Source of the DNA: SW10 sp965657795
Lineage (GTDB): Bacteria; Verrucomicrobiota; Verrucomicrobiia; Verrucomicrobiales; Akkermansiaceae
Direction of reading: 5' to 3'
Assembly (NCBI GenBank): GCA_965657795.1
Contig: CBFHQJ010000008.1
Span: forward strand, 1-64,000
Length of the DNA: 64,000 bases
Both the position numbers and the translations under genes were made by a program. Within the stretch, counting starts at the first letter, position 1, and every line of letters begins with the position of its first letter. This document shows positions 44,976 to 53,628 of the stretch, piece after piece. Below the pieces are notes generated by a model. That model worked only from the letters and a program-made list of their open reading frames with translations. It did no database searches and had not been told where the DNA came from.

Positions 44976-45467
44976 CTAAGGCAAGGCCTTCTGATCTTGC
45001 ATGGACACCAGTGGATCTCCTTTTTTGACGAGACCACTTTCCACCACTTCGGCACGTATCCCGCCCCGATTACGGAGAGCTTCAAAGACACCTTGCCCCA
45101 AAATCCTTTCGAGATACCGACAGGGAGGGCAGGTCGCAGAGGCGCGAAAAAGAACGGTTCCAATTCGAAAATGACCACCAACGAGGGCTGACAATGAAAC
45201 CCCCTTCGTTGTGAGATTGCGACGATGCCTCCCCGCCGAGAGATCGATACCGCGTTCCTTCATGATGCCCTCCAGGGCCTCAGACTCGATCAACGAAACT
45301 GCGCGGTTTGGGCGCTGCCAGCGAGAAAAAGTCCCCTCGCCACCGTGGTAACGATCCCCAATGAGTCCTCTCCCTTTTTCAACCTCCACTTGGGAAAGCG
45401 AAACCATCGGACCTCCAGCCGAAGCTGAAATCCAGATTCCCTCGAGCAAGCCCTGCAAACCAGACAT
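44976..45467 (-). CDS. MOSC-domain protein
   Basis: A 163-residue stand-alone MOSC domain, the C-terminal fold of molybdenum-cofactor sulfurases. Typical features are GLIGDRYHGGEGTFSRW, AVSLIESEALEGIMKERGID, GRHRRNLTTKGVSLSALVG and the conserved cysteine region ATCPPCRYLERILG. Small MOSC proteins are thought to handle sulfur for molybdenum or other metal enzymes or to detoxify N-hydroxylated compounds; which applies here is not visible. It starts three bases before the end of the quinoprotein gene region on the same strand, so the two may be co-transcribed. Confidence 0.85.
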   Translation of the reverse strand: MSGLQGLLEGIWISASAGGPMVSLSQVEVEKGRGLIGDRYHGGEGTFSRWQRPNRAVSLIESEALEGIMKERGIDLSAGRHRRNLTTKGVSLSALVGGHFRIGTVLFRASATCPPCRYLERILGQGVFEALRNRGGIRAEVVESGLVKKGDPLVSMQDQKALP

Positions 45468-45470
45468 TGA

Positions 45471-46757
45471 CTACTTCGAGATACAATAGACCGCCTTGTT
45501 CGAACGAAGATAAATCGCATTTTTCGCCAAGGCCGGAGTGGCATTAAAATCCGATTCGTCGCCGAGGGTATTCACCCCGACCAACTTCATGCCCTTCGCA
45601 GCTTCAAAGATGAAGGTACCATTCCTCCGACTCACTGCGACAAGTTTATCCCCCACTCGCAGGGTCGAAGCATAGAAGCTGAACTTCTTGCGTTTCTTAA
45701 TCGCGTCAACACTCCGCTTGGTCACGGTCTCGCCTTTCTTAAGGTCCATCGCAATGACGCTCGCCTCATCGTTCACCCAAAAGAGAAGGCCGTCCTTGTA
45801 AACCGAGCTCGGCACGTAGGAGAAGGTCTTACTTTTCCAGAGAATTTGATCCGTCACATCACCCGAACCACCACCTTTGATCGCGATCGCGCCCTTTAGT
45901 GGATAGCCGCCGGTCGTGAACAGAACCTCTCCCTCACTGATCACACATGGAGAAATATTCCCCGGAATCTCCGACTTCGCCCACCACAACTTCTTGCCGG
46001 TTCTGGGATCGAGGGCAAACAATTCATTCGGTGCCGCAATCACTAACTCCGCTTTGCCTGACTTTGGGGTATGCACGGTTGGCGTATTGTAAGTCAGCTC
46101 CAGTTGCTTCGCTTCATACCGCCACTTTTCATCTCCGGTCGCCTTGTCAAATGCGATGACCGCCCGTCCTTCATCGGCTGCATTCACGATGAGTAAATCG
46201 CCAACCAAGATCGGGCTGGCGGCAGATCCCCATCGTCGATTACTGGATGACCCACCAACTTGTTGACTCCAGGCCTTTTCACCATCGACAGTGAAGGCGT
46301 GAACTCCGGATTTCCCGAAGAAAGCATAGACATGTTTTCCATCGGTCACCGGGGTGGAGCTCGCGTAGCCATGCTCGGTCAAATACCCCCGATAGTCATC
46401 CTCCGGATTGCCAAGCGGCACCTCTTTCTTCCAGAGAATCTTGCCACTTTGACGATCAAGGCAGAGAAGGGTGCGCCCAAGCTTCTTGGCATCCCCAACA
46501 TTCTTCTCATCGATTCCGTATCCGGTATAACAGGTCACAAAGAGTCTGTTGTCCCAGAAGATTGGACTGGAACTTCCCGGGCCCGGCAACTCGGTCTTCC
46601 ATTTGACACCTTCATTGGCACTCCATTTCAAGGGCAAGGTTGCGTCATCAATCGCTGCGACACCATTACTTCCACGGAACTGGGGCCACATTTCTCCACC
46701 AAATGCCACTCCGACAAACATGCCCACCAAGGGCATCATCAAATACTTCTTACTCAT
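45471..46757 (-). CDS. Exported PQQ-like beta-propeller protein
   Basis: A 428-residue protein with a signal peptide (MMPLVGMFVGVAFGG). It opens with EMWPQFRGSNGVAAIDDATL, the usual start of exported outer-membrane-assembly-like quinoproteins. Repeats with the tryptophan-docking pattern follow, such as LLCLDRQSGKILWKKEVPLG, AVIAFDKATGDEKWRYEAKQ, LFALDPRTGKKLWWAKSEIP. About seven blades are expected from the length. Whether it binds PQQ or is only a structural propeller cannot be told. The downstream MOSC gene is three bases away. Confidence 0.85.
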   Translation of the reverse strand: MSKKYLMMPLVGMFVGVAFGGEMWPQFRGSNGVAAIDDATLPLKWSANEGVKWKTELPGPGSSSPIFWDNRLFVTCYTGYGIDEKNVGDAKKLGRTLLCLDRQSGKILWKKEVPLGNPEDDYRGYLTEHGYASSTPVTDGKHVYAFFGKSGVHAFTVDGEKAWSQQVGGSSSNRRWGSAASPILVGDLLIVNAADEGRAVIAFDKATGDEKWRYEAKQLELTYNTPTVHTPKSGKAELVIAAPNELFALDPRTGKKLWWAKSEIPGNISPCVISEGEVLFTTGGYPLKGAIAIKGGGSGDVTDQILWKSKTFSYVPSSVYKDGLLFWVNDEASVIAMDLKKGETVTKRSVDAIKKRKKFSFYASTLRVGDKLVAVSRRNGTFIFEAAKGMKLVGVNTLGDESDFNATPALAKNAIYLRSNKAVYCISK

Positions 46758-46803
46758 ACCAGCAGACTACTGGCTCAAGATGAATCTACAATGAACTTCG
46801 AGT

Positions 46804-48057
46804 CTAACGTGATACCCTCAGCCTCGCAAAATTTTTTGCAATCACACCCGCATCCGCTTCCATTGTAATCAGCTGATAGGAACCATCGTCTGGATCGGGA
46901 ACCCGCTCTCCCACTTCTGCAAAGGCATCGCTATCCCAGAGATCCAGCGAAAGGTCATCGATTGCCTCCAAGGCAAAATCCAAGTCCGGATCATCAGATC
47001 TCATCCGAAAAACAACCTGAACTTTCTCACCGCTTGTGACGGACATCGTATTTGAGCTCACGACCGGTGAATTAGGATCCGTCCCCTGGGCGTACTCGAG
47101 GATATTCGCAGCCCCGTCACCATCCGGATCTGCATCGTCTCCCCATACCGTCAACTCCTTCGCAGGGTCAGCGAGATCTTCATCTGAAAAATGATCTCTT
47201 TGCCATGCATCATAGGGATCAGCCAAGGGAACGGGTCTCACCAAATCAATAGCCCACGGACCATCCAAACCCGTTGATGCCAGCGAAGTTGTTGAACCAC
47301 TTCCATCCATGGAGCCGGAGCCTATCAATTGGGTCTCTGTATCCGTCCAATACATCGTCCCGGAAATCGGATCGAGAACCAATCCGTGGGGACGATCCAA
47401 AATTCCTCCCGAAAACAAAACTGTTCCTCCACCGATTCCATTCACCTCACGGCTCCGCAGCTCACTACTGTTTCGATCACACCAATAGATGACCCCGTCA
47501 TTAATTTCGAGATCACGCACTCTTTGCTGGCCGGAGACTACGACCGAACGATTGGCGCCACCGTTGATTGAGGCCCGTTCAATAACACTGCTATTAAAGT
47601 AGCTCCAATACACGAAGCCCTCATCCAATTCCAGATAGTAGGGCCGAACAAGTCCGGTCACGATAGCCTCTACTTCACGGCCCCCATCAAGATCTGCCCG
47701 TTGAATCTGGCCTCCGCCCTCCGAAACCCAATAGATCATGCGGCTTTCAGAATCCAAAAGGAGATCGGCAGGCTCATTCAAGGAACCTATAAACACCTCT
47801 GCGTCGGTCCCATCGCAATTGGCCCGCCAAATTGCTCCATCCGCTTCATGCACTGCCCAGAATATTTTGTCCTGACTGACATCCACGGCAAGACCTCTCG
47901 GGTCGGAAAGCCCGCTCAAAATAGTCTCCCGGTTCTCCCCATCAGGGTCGGACGCTTGAATTAGCCCCAGATCCTTATCCGTCCAGTAAAGTCGCAGGGA
48001 GGTGGAATCCGCCGACAATTGGCCCGCAACAATCAAAGCAACGAAGAGGGATTTCAT
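46804..48057 (-). CDS. Exported YWTD-repeat (LDL-receptor class B-like) propeller protein
   Basis: A 417-residue protein with a signal peptide (MKSLFVALIVAGQLSA). Six repeats of about 43 residues each carry a YWTD-like core: RLYWTDKDLGLIQ, KIFWAVHEADGAIW, MIYWVSEGGGQIQRADLDGG, FVYWSYFNSSVIERASING, VIYWCDRNSSELRSR and TMYWTDTETQLIGSGSMDG. Together they form one six-bladed propeller. After it come a calcium-type TSP3-like repeat (DADPDGDGAANILEYAQGTD) and the C-terminal module ending NFARLRVSR, shared with other secreted proteins in the window. Ligand unknown. Confidence 0.85.
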   Translation of the reverse strand: MKSLFVALIVAGQLSADSTSLRLYWTDKDLGLIQASDPDGENRETILSGLSDPRGLAVDVSQDKIFWAVHEADGAIWRANCDGTDAEVFIGSLNEPADLLLDSESRMIYWVSEGGGQIQRADLDGGREVEAIVTGLVRPYYLELDEGFVYWSYFNSSVIERASINGGANRSVVVSGQQRVRDLEINDGVIYWCDRNSSELRSREVNGIGGGTVLFSGGILDRPHGLVLDPISGTMYWTDTETQLIGSGSMDGSGSTTSLASTGLDGPWAIDLVRPVPLADPYDAWQRDHFSDEDLADPAKELTVWGDDADPDGDGAANILEYAQGTDPNSPVVSSNTMSVTSGEKVQVVFRMRSDDPDLDFALEAIDDLSLDLWDSDAFAEVGERVPDPDDGSYQLITMEADAGVIAKNFARLRVSR

Positions 48058-48133
48058 AACCCCTCCATTTACGAATCAAGAAACCCGATGGCAAGAGGCA
48101 TTCGGAATTTCGGGTGCCAAAACTTTTAGCCAC

Positions 48134-49234
48134 CTAGTCAATCTTGGTAGGAAGATTGGGCGGCCGCTCCGGTCCGGGCTTCGCCGGAGCGGGCTCCTGC
48201 TGCCTTTCAATTTCGATGTCGTCAATACGGATCACAAGAGAACTTGAGCCATTAACCTCCCAGCCTGCCGTCACTTTCTCGCGATCAGCAAGCTGCCTTG
48301 CTTTCAGATAGGTGTTAAACGAATTGGGATGGACATTAAAGATCAACACCGCCTTGCGGTTGAGCCTTAGCTTATCCAGAATTCTGGCAAATTGACTGCG
48401 GGATGCCGCCAACTCCTCCAAAGAAGTCCCACCATTTTTAAGATCAGGAGAGACCCGGATATGCAGGCGGGTCGAAGTCGGATAGGCCGACACTTCATGT
48501 TTTTGCTCTCGCGAATTCTTAAAATCAAAGTCCTTAAAGTGCTTCAGAATTGGTGGGGCCTGATAGAGATACCGATCAGCTCCCCGCCGCTTGATCCTCT
48601 GGTTGGGAAAATCATTTTTCGCCTTCTTAAACTCCGCCTCAAATAATTCCAGCGGAGTGACGGTATCGATGAAGTGAATCCGGTTGTGAATCACGATCGC
48701 ACGATAGATTTCGGCATTGTCCGGAATAGGGCGACTGGCAGGAATCCCCACAATGGTCGGCTCGACCTTTAGGATGGGAGTGTCATCCAGAAGAGCCTCT
48801 AGCTTTGCGATTCCATCTTGAATTTGCTCGGTTATCTTCGCTTCAGCATCCCTCTGTTCGCGGGCTACTTTTGCCGCTTTTTGCAATTCCTTCAGTTCGA
48901 CCAATAGTTCCTCCCGCTCCTTCGCATCTTTTTCCAGCAAAGCGAGTTGGCGCTGCTCCGCTTCGATCTCCTTTTGGGTGGGCGCATCCTTCTGTAGCAG
49001 CTGATCCAGTTCAGCCTCCCTCTTCGCAAGGGCCGCAACCTCCTGTTCCGATGCCTCGACTTGCTCCGGAGTTGCCGGCTCCAGCCCTTCAAGGAATTCA
49101 ACCACCTTCTTGCTGACATCAGCCTGCACCAAAATCAAAACCAGGATTAGCACCGCCACCACATTGGTAAGCGCATCCATGAGAGAGTCCAGATTGACTC
49201 CCTCGTCCGAGTTGGATTTGCGGCGGCGTCCCAT
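48134..49234 (-). CDS. ExbD/MotB-like subunit with Asp, long coiled coil
   Basis: A 366-residue protein with one membrane helix near the N-terminus. The region VNLDSLMDALTNVVAVLILV aligns with the ExbD/TolR/MotB helix, with D20 in the position of the proton-carrying Asp. A long coiled coil follows (EQVEASEQEVAALAKREAEL), then a C-terminal globular part (VLIFNVHPNSFNTYLKARQL) and a proline-rich tail (EPAPAKPGPERPPNLPTKID). It is the last gene of a three-gene operon with a MotA/ExbB-like channel and a second B-type subunit. It probably links ion flow to a periplasmic or cell-surface load. Confidence 0.82.
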   Translation of the reverse strand: MGRRRKSNSDEGVNLDSLMDALTNVVAVLILVLILVQADVSKKVVEFLEGLEPATPEQVEASEQEVAALAKREAELDQLLQKDAPTQKEIEAEQRQLALLEKDAKEREELLVELKELQKAAKVAREQRDAEAKITEQIQDGIAKLEALLDDTPILKVEPTIVGIPASRPIPDNAEIYRAIVIHNRIHFIDTVTPLELFEAEFKKAKNDFPNQRIKRRGADRYLYQAPPILKHFKDFDFKNSREQKHEVSAYPTSTRLHIRVSPDLKNGGTSLEELAASRSQFARILDKLRLNRKAVLIFNVHPNSFNTYLKARQLADREKVTAGWEVNGSSSLVIRIDDIEIERQQEPAPAKPGPERPPNLPTKID

Positions 49235-49236
49235 CG

Positions 49237-50055
49237 TTACTTCTTATTGAAAAGTGAGAGATCAATCTCCCCGTCGTTCGGCAGAGGCAGCTTCCCGGTT
49301 GGCAGTTTATACTTTAGTTCAGCCGTCCCCGCCGCCCATCGATAGCCTTCGTTCCCGGCTTTTCTGATCAGAAACAAAACCATGGAATCCTCGGTCTTTT
49401 TCACCCGGTCCAGATACTTGGCAAACACCCCGCTCGTCTTGATCGCGGCCGTGGAGATCTTCTTTTTGCCACCTTCTGCATCGAGCAACACAATCCCGGT
49501 TGAGTTGCACTCGACAAAGAAAATCACATCCGCACCGCCACCCAGAACTCCTCTTGGCTGCACCTTAACCGAGCCCTTTGGTTTTGGCATTTCCTTTCTC
49601 TTTTTCAGCTCGTCCTCCAATTGTTTGAGTCGCTTGGCGAGTGGTGGCCGCTCCCCCTTGATCGCCACGATCTCCTTCCTCATGTTCTCGACTTGCTTCT
49701 GCAATTCAGCGTCAGACCGGCTTTTATCCCTGGCTTTTTTCAAGCCCTCCAACTCCATCGTTAGCGCAATCTTCCGGTCTTTCAATTTCGCCATCGCCGA
49801 AACCGTGGCCTTTTCCCTTTCAAGCTTTCCCTTCTTGTCGTCATTCTCCTTCACCAAAATTGCAGCCTTCTTGATGAGATCACGATTCTTCATCGCAAGT
49901 GCCATTTCTTCCTCGGTCCGACCGGCCTTCTTCATCTGCTGGACCTGCATCATCACGCTGATCATCAATGTCAGGATCCCAATGAGGCATGCCAGGATGC
50001 TCATGAAGGGAAACAGGGAAACCCCGTTTTCGGAATCTTTTGCTCGGCGGCCCAC
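49237..50055 (-). CDS. ExbD/MotB-like subunit lacking the conserved Asp
   Basis: A 272-residue protein sharing the start MGRRAKDSENGVSLFPFM with the downstream subunit (MGRRRKSNSDEGVNLDSL). The membrane helix SILACLIGILTLMISVMM retains the Pro-Phe step of ExbD-type proteins, but the Asp position is Ser (S19). After a coiled coil (LVKENDDKKGKLEREKATVS) comes a beta-rich domain (ADVIFFVECNSTGIVLLD, MVLFLIRKAGNEGYRW). It starts 11 bases after the channel gene and ends two bases before the Asp-containing subunit. It may form a heteromeric B complex that carries protons through one partner only; that is inference. Confidence 0.78.
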   Translation of the reverse strand: MGRRAKDSENGVSLFPFMSILACLIGILTLMISVMMQVQQMKKAGRTEEEMALAMKNRDLIKKAAILVKENDDKKGKLEREKATVSAMAKLKDRKIALTMELEGLKKARDKSRSDAELQKQVENMRKEIVAIKGERPPLAKRLKQLEDELKKRKEMPKPKGSVKVQPRGVLGGGADVIFFVECNSTGIVLLDAEGGKKKISTAAIKTSGVFAKYLDRVKKTEDSMVLFLIRKAGNEGYRWAAGTAELKYKLPTGKLPLPNDGEIDLSLFNKK

Positions 50056-50066
50056 AGCTTAAATCA

Positions 50067-51362
50067 TCAGGATTTGGAGAAAAGGCCGCGCTTCTTCTTG
50101 GCCTCGTTTGGAATTTGGTTCTCCCCGAGCTGCTTGAGCGACTGGTTCATCGAATCGATCCCCGTCGCGATACTTTCGAAACTCTTCTCAAGTTGATTGT
50201 TGGATCTCAGGAAGACATCACGACTCGTCTCCAGCAATTTGCTGGCTGCATCGGTGAAAGTCTTTTCAACCACCCTCTGATGCTCGGTCAGCCTTAATTG
50301 AAGAAACTCGGCCGACTCCGTCAGCATGCGGGTAGACTCGTTCAAGTTCACCAGAAAAGTCTCGTGCGCCTTCGCCAGTGAGGTCACCAATTGCGGAATA
50401 CTATCGGCCTGCTGAATCAGCTCTTCACCAACCAAAGTCCGACTGTCATTGAGTTTGGGCAGAAGTTTTTCCACACAAAATGAATCGATCATGGTCAGGG
50501 TCTCATCCTCTTTCTTCTGAACCACCGCGAGGGGAAAACTCATCAAGATACTCAAAATCAAACCCAGCAAGGTCGTATCAAAGGCCGTACCCAAACCACC
50601 GGTGAGACTATTGATCGACTCTCTCAGCGCATCTTGATCCGAAGTGTCGCCCATCGCAAGGGATCCCACCGCAACCGACAAACCGATCACCGTTCCGATA
50701 AAGCCGAGGATGGGAATGGCCCACAGAAAAACCTTAACCAGCGAATACGAACTACTGGAGCGATTGGCATCAATATCCGATTGCGTGTTAAGAAAGTCTG
50801 ACACCTCCTGGTTGTTGACCCGGGATTCAAAAAGCTCCAGGGCCTTCCGTATCCGGTTTACCATAAGACTGTCCCGTAGCTTGGCGGGAGCATTGTAAAC
50901 ATTGTCGATAAAAGCACCCACATTCCCAATATGAATCTCCCGCCCCAGATGCTCGGGGAAAAGATTCAGCAAAGTCGCCCTTTCCTGAGCCTTGTTCTTC
51001 TTCCACTTCATCACGAGCATCACCAGGCCCCAACAGAAAAGGAAGGTTTCAACCCAGTTCACCCATCCGCGATCAAGGAAAAGGTCGCCGAGTCGTGTTC
51101 CCAGGAACGGAAACATCAGCCCCATGAAACCAACCGTCAGCAATACTCCAAGCAGAAGGCTCTTTCCGAAGCTCACATTGGCGTGGTCCCCTTCCTCCCA
51201 TCCGATTCGTTCGGGATGCTTGGGACCGGGTGAGCCTTCCGTTGGAGCAATTTCGGAAGGAACCGTCAATCGGTTTTGGCAAGCCGGACACTGAACCTGC
51301 TGCCCCAAGTGCTCGGGGGTAACATCAAGCGCCGTCGAACAATGAGGACAAGAAATCTGCAT
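50067..51362 (-). CDS. MotA/TolQ/ExbB-family ion channel with N-terminal zinc ribbon
   Basis: A 431-residue protein that begins with a zinc ribbon (MQISCPHCSTALDVTPEHLG, CPACQNRLTVPSE). Membrane helices then follow (SFGKSLLLGVLLTVGFMGLM, VETFLFCWGLVMLVMKW). The channel core (VFLWAIPILGFIGTVIGLSV, GGLGTAFDTTLLGLILSILM) matches the MotA/TolQ/ExbB family, including the Thr/Ser-lined GFIGTVIGL and GTAFDTTLLGL helices. The C-terminus is a long coiled coil with basic end. It is first in the operon with two B-type subunits. I chose ATG 51362 because the zinc ribbon starts there; the open frame to 51446 adds no recognisable text. Confidence 0.88.
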   Translation of the reverse strand: MQISCPHCSTALDVTPEHLGQQVQCPACQNRLTVPSEIAPTEGSPGPKHPERIGWEEGDHANVSFGKSLLLGVLLTVGFMGLMFPFLGTRLGDLFLDRGWVNWVETFLFCWGLVMLVMKWKKNKAQERATLLNLFPEHLGREIHIGNVGAFIDNVYNAPAKLRDSLMVNRIRKALELFESRVNNQEVSDFLNTQSDIDANRSSSSYSLVKVFLWAIPILGFIGTVIGLSVAVGSLAMGDTSDQDALRESINSLTGGLGTAFDTTLLGLILSILMSFPLAVVQKKEDETLTMIDSFCVEKLLPKLNDSRTLVGEELIQQADSIPQLVTSLAKAHETFLVNLNESTRMLTESAEFLQLRLTEHQRVVEKTFTDAASKLLETSRDVFLRSNNQLEKSFESIATGIDSMNQSLKQLGENQIPNEAKKKRGLFSKS

Positions 51363-51567
51363 GGGTAATTGAACTGGAAAATAGGACCGATAAGAGAAAA
51401 TCGGAAGGGATTGATAGCTTCCCCGTCGTGGGATGCCAATCTGCATTTTCAGTCGACATAAACCAAAACCCTGAATAATCCGCCTTCAACAGGCATCATG
51501 GGACGACATTTTTCACTCACCCCAACTCCCGGTTTACTCCGCAAAAAAATGGACCTATTGTCCTGCC

Positions 51568-53601
51568 ATGAGCAGAAAGGCTTTGGGCCATTTAAGAATC
51601 AGAGTCATAGCTCTTCTTCCTGCCCTTCTTGGATATTCCCCCATGGCAACCGGGGAAAGCGTGGCACGGCAGTGGAATGAAGAAAATCTCGCCGCCATTC
51701 GTATCGATTTTCCCGCCCCCACTGTTCACGCCCGAAATCTCTTTCACCTCTCGGTGGCGATGTGGGATGCCTGGGCGGCATACGATGACGGGGCAATTGG
51801 CCATCTACATAATGAAAGCGCGGTCATTCCCATTGGATTTTCCGTCGAAACCGCGCGCCATGAAGCCATCAGCTACGCGGCCTACCGGGTGCTCAAACAT
51901 CGCTACTCGCTCTCAACAAATTCCGCCACCACTCTTGCTGCTCTGGATCTTCGCATGGACAGCCTCGGATACGACACCGAACTCACTTCCACGGACGGAA
52001 GTGAGCCCTCCGCTCTAGGGAACAGAGTCGCAGCATCCATCATTGCCCATGGATTGGCGGATGGTGCCAACGAAAGCACAGCTCCCGGCTACTCCGATGA
52101 TACAGGCTATCGTGCGGTGAATTCACCGCTCATTTTGACCACCAACGACACGGCCTCAGAGTATCCAAGCGGATGGTCCGATCTCAATCGCTGGCAGCCC
52201 CTGGCGTTCAGTGTCGCCTCCACTCAAAACGGTCAAATTGCCTCCAAGGTCCAGCGATTCGTCAGTCCCCACTGGGGAAGTGTAAAAGCATTTGGTTTGT
52301 TTTCCCGCGACCTGAATGCCGATGATCTCTACTTCGATCCCGGCGAACCTCCAAAACTGGGAGAAGCCGGTGATCTCGACTACAAAAATAATGCCATCGA
52401 GGTCCTCGAATATTCCGCGCTGCTAGATCCCGCTGATACCACCACAATCAACCTGTCACCGTCGGCACGTGGCAACAACCCGCTTGGAACCAATGATGGA
52501 ACCGGTCATCCGGTCAACCCGGCCACTGGCCTTCCCTACCCCGATAACGAAGTCCTGCACGCTGATTTTGGACGATGTGTCGCTGAATTTTGGGCTGATG
52601 GTCCGGAATCGGAAACCCCGCCGGGACACTGGAATGTTCTCGCCAATGAAGTCACCGATCTGATGATCGCCGACCCCTCCCTGGCCCTTCGAATTAGCGG
52701 CAGCGGCCCGACTCTCGACACCCTCGAATGGGAACTCAAGCTCTACCTGGCCCTCAATGCAGCCCTTCACAACACGGCCGTTGCAGTCTGGGGAGTCAAA
52801 GCCCACTACGACTACGTCCGCCCGATCTCGGCGATCCGCTACCTCGCCCGCAGCAACCAATTGCCCCTCGTCCCCAGACTGGTGGAAGAAATTACCCCGA
52901 TAACCGTAGCGAGCTACCACAGCCATCTTTCCTTTCATATCGGCAAAATTGCGGTCAACTCCTGGCCCGGTGAACCCGATGACCCTGAGACCGAAGCCGG
53001 AGGCCGGGAGTGGATCCTCGCCCAGGAATGGCTCCCGTATCAACGTGATACCTTCGTCACACCGGCCTTTGCCGGATACGTTTCCGGGCACTCCGGGTTC
53101 AGTCGGGCCGCCGCTGAAGTCATGGCACTCTTCACTGGCTCCACCTTCTTTCCAGGCGGACTTTTTTCCTACACCATCCCCGCCGGCGATCTCCAATTCG
53201 AGGCGGGACCCACCACCGACGTCACGCTACAGTGGGCCACCTATTTTGACGCTGCTGACGAAGCAGGCGAATCACGGATTTACGGAGGCATCCATGTCTC
53301 ACCCGATGACGGACCGGGCCGTATTATGGGCTCAAAGATCGGCAAGGCTGCTTTCGTCCACTCGCAAAAATATTGGAACGGCAACATCCTAAGGGCTCCA
53401 TCCGTCAACCTGGATGCCAATGGCGACCTATGGTATCAATCTGTTCCCGGCTATCACTACACCGTCGAAAGCAGCACGGATCTCCTTTCTTTCCCAACGA
53501 CCGAAGCGACTCCCGGCGTTGCCACCGGACACGAGACAAGCGTGCCTGTTCCGCTCACCGAAACAGACCGGTTTTTCCGATTGAAGATTACGTCACCGTA
53601 A
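51568..53601 (+). CDS. Exported vanadium haloperoxidase-like phosphatase (PAP2 fold)
   Basis: A 677-residue exported protein of the PAP2/vanadium-dependent haloperoxidase group. The N-terminus VARQWNEENLAAIRIDFPAP is typical. The three oxyanion-site motifs are visible: KAHYDYVRPISAIRY (Lys/Arg), FAGYVSGHSGFSRAAAEVM (Ser-Gly-His) and SRIYGGIHVSPDDGPGR (Arg, His). Either bromo/chloroperoxidase or acid phosphatase activity is possible; vanadium and phosphate bind the same site. The last 60 residues (GYHYTVESSTDLLSF to FFRLKITSP) are the C-terminal module shared by other secreted proteins here. It stands between the motor operon and ileS. Confidence 0.88.
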   Translation: MSRKALGHLRIRVIALLPALLGYSPMATGESVARQWNEENLAAIRIDFPAPTVHARNLFHLSVAMWDAWAAYDDGAIGHLHNESAVIPIGFSVETARHEAISYAAYRVLKHRYSLSTNSATTLAALDLRMDSLGYDTELTSTDGSEPSALGNRVAASIIAHGLADGANESTAPGYSDDTGYRAVNSPLILTTNDTASEYPSGWSDLNRWQPLAFSVASTQNGQIASKVQRFVSPHWGSVKAFGLFSRDLNADDLYFDPGEPPKLGEAGDLDYKNNAIEVLEYSALLDPADTTTINLSPSARGNNPLGTNDGTGHPVNPATGLPYPDNEVLHADFGRCVAEFWADGPESETPPGHWNVLANEVTDLMIADPSLALRISGSGPTLDTLEWELKLYLALNAALHNTAVAVWGVKAHYDYVRPISAIRYLARSNQLPLVPRLVEEITPITVASYHSHLSFHIGKIAVNSWPGEPDDPETEAGGREWILAQEWLPYQRDTFVTPAFAGYVSGHSGFSRAAAEVMALFTGSTFFPGGLFSYTIPAGDLQFEAGPTTDVTLQWATYFDAADEAGESRIYGGIHVSPDDGPGRIMGSKIGKAAFVHSQKYWNGNILRAPSVNLDANGDLWYQSVPGYHYTVESSTDLLSFPTTEATPGVATGHETSVPVPLTETDRFFRLKITSP

Positions 53602-53628
53602 CCACCCGGATGACGGAAGCGGATTCAA

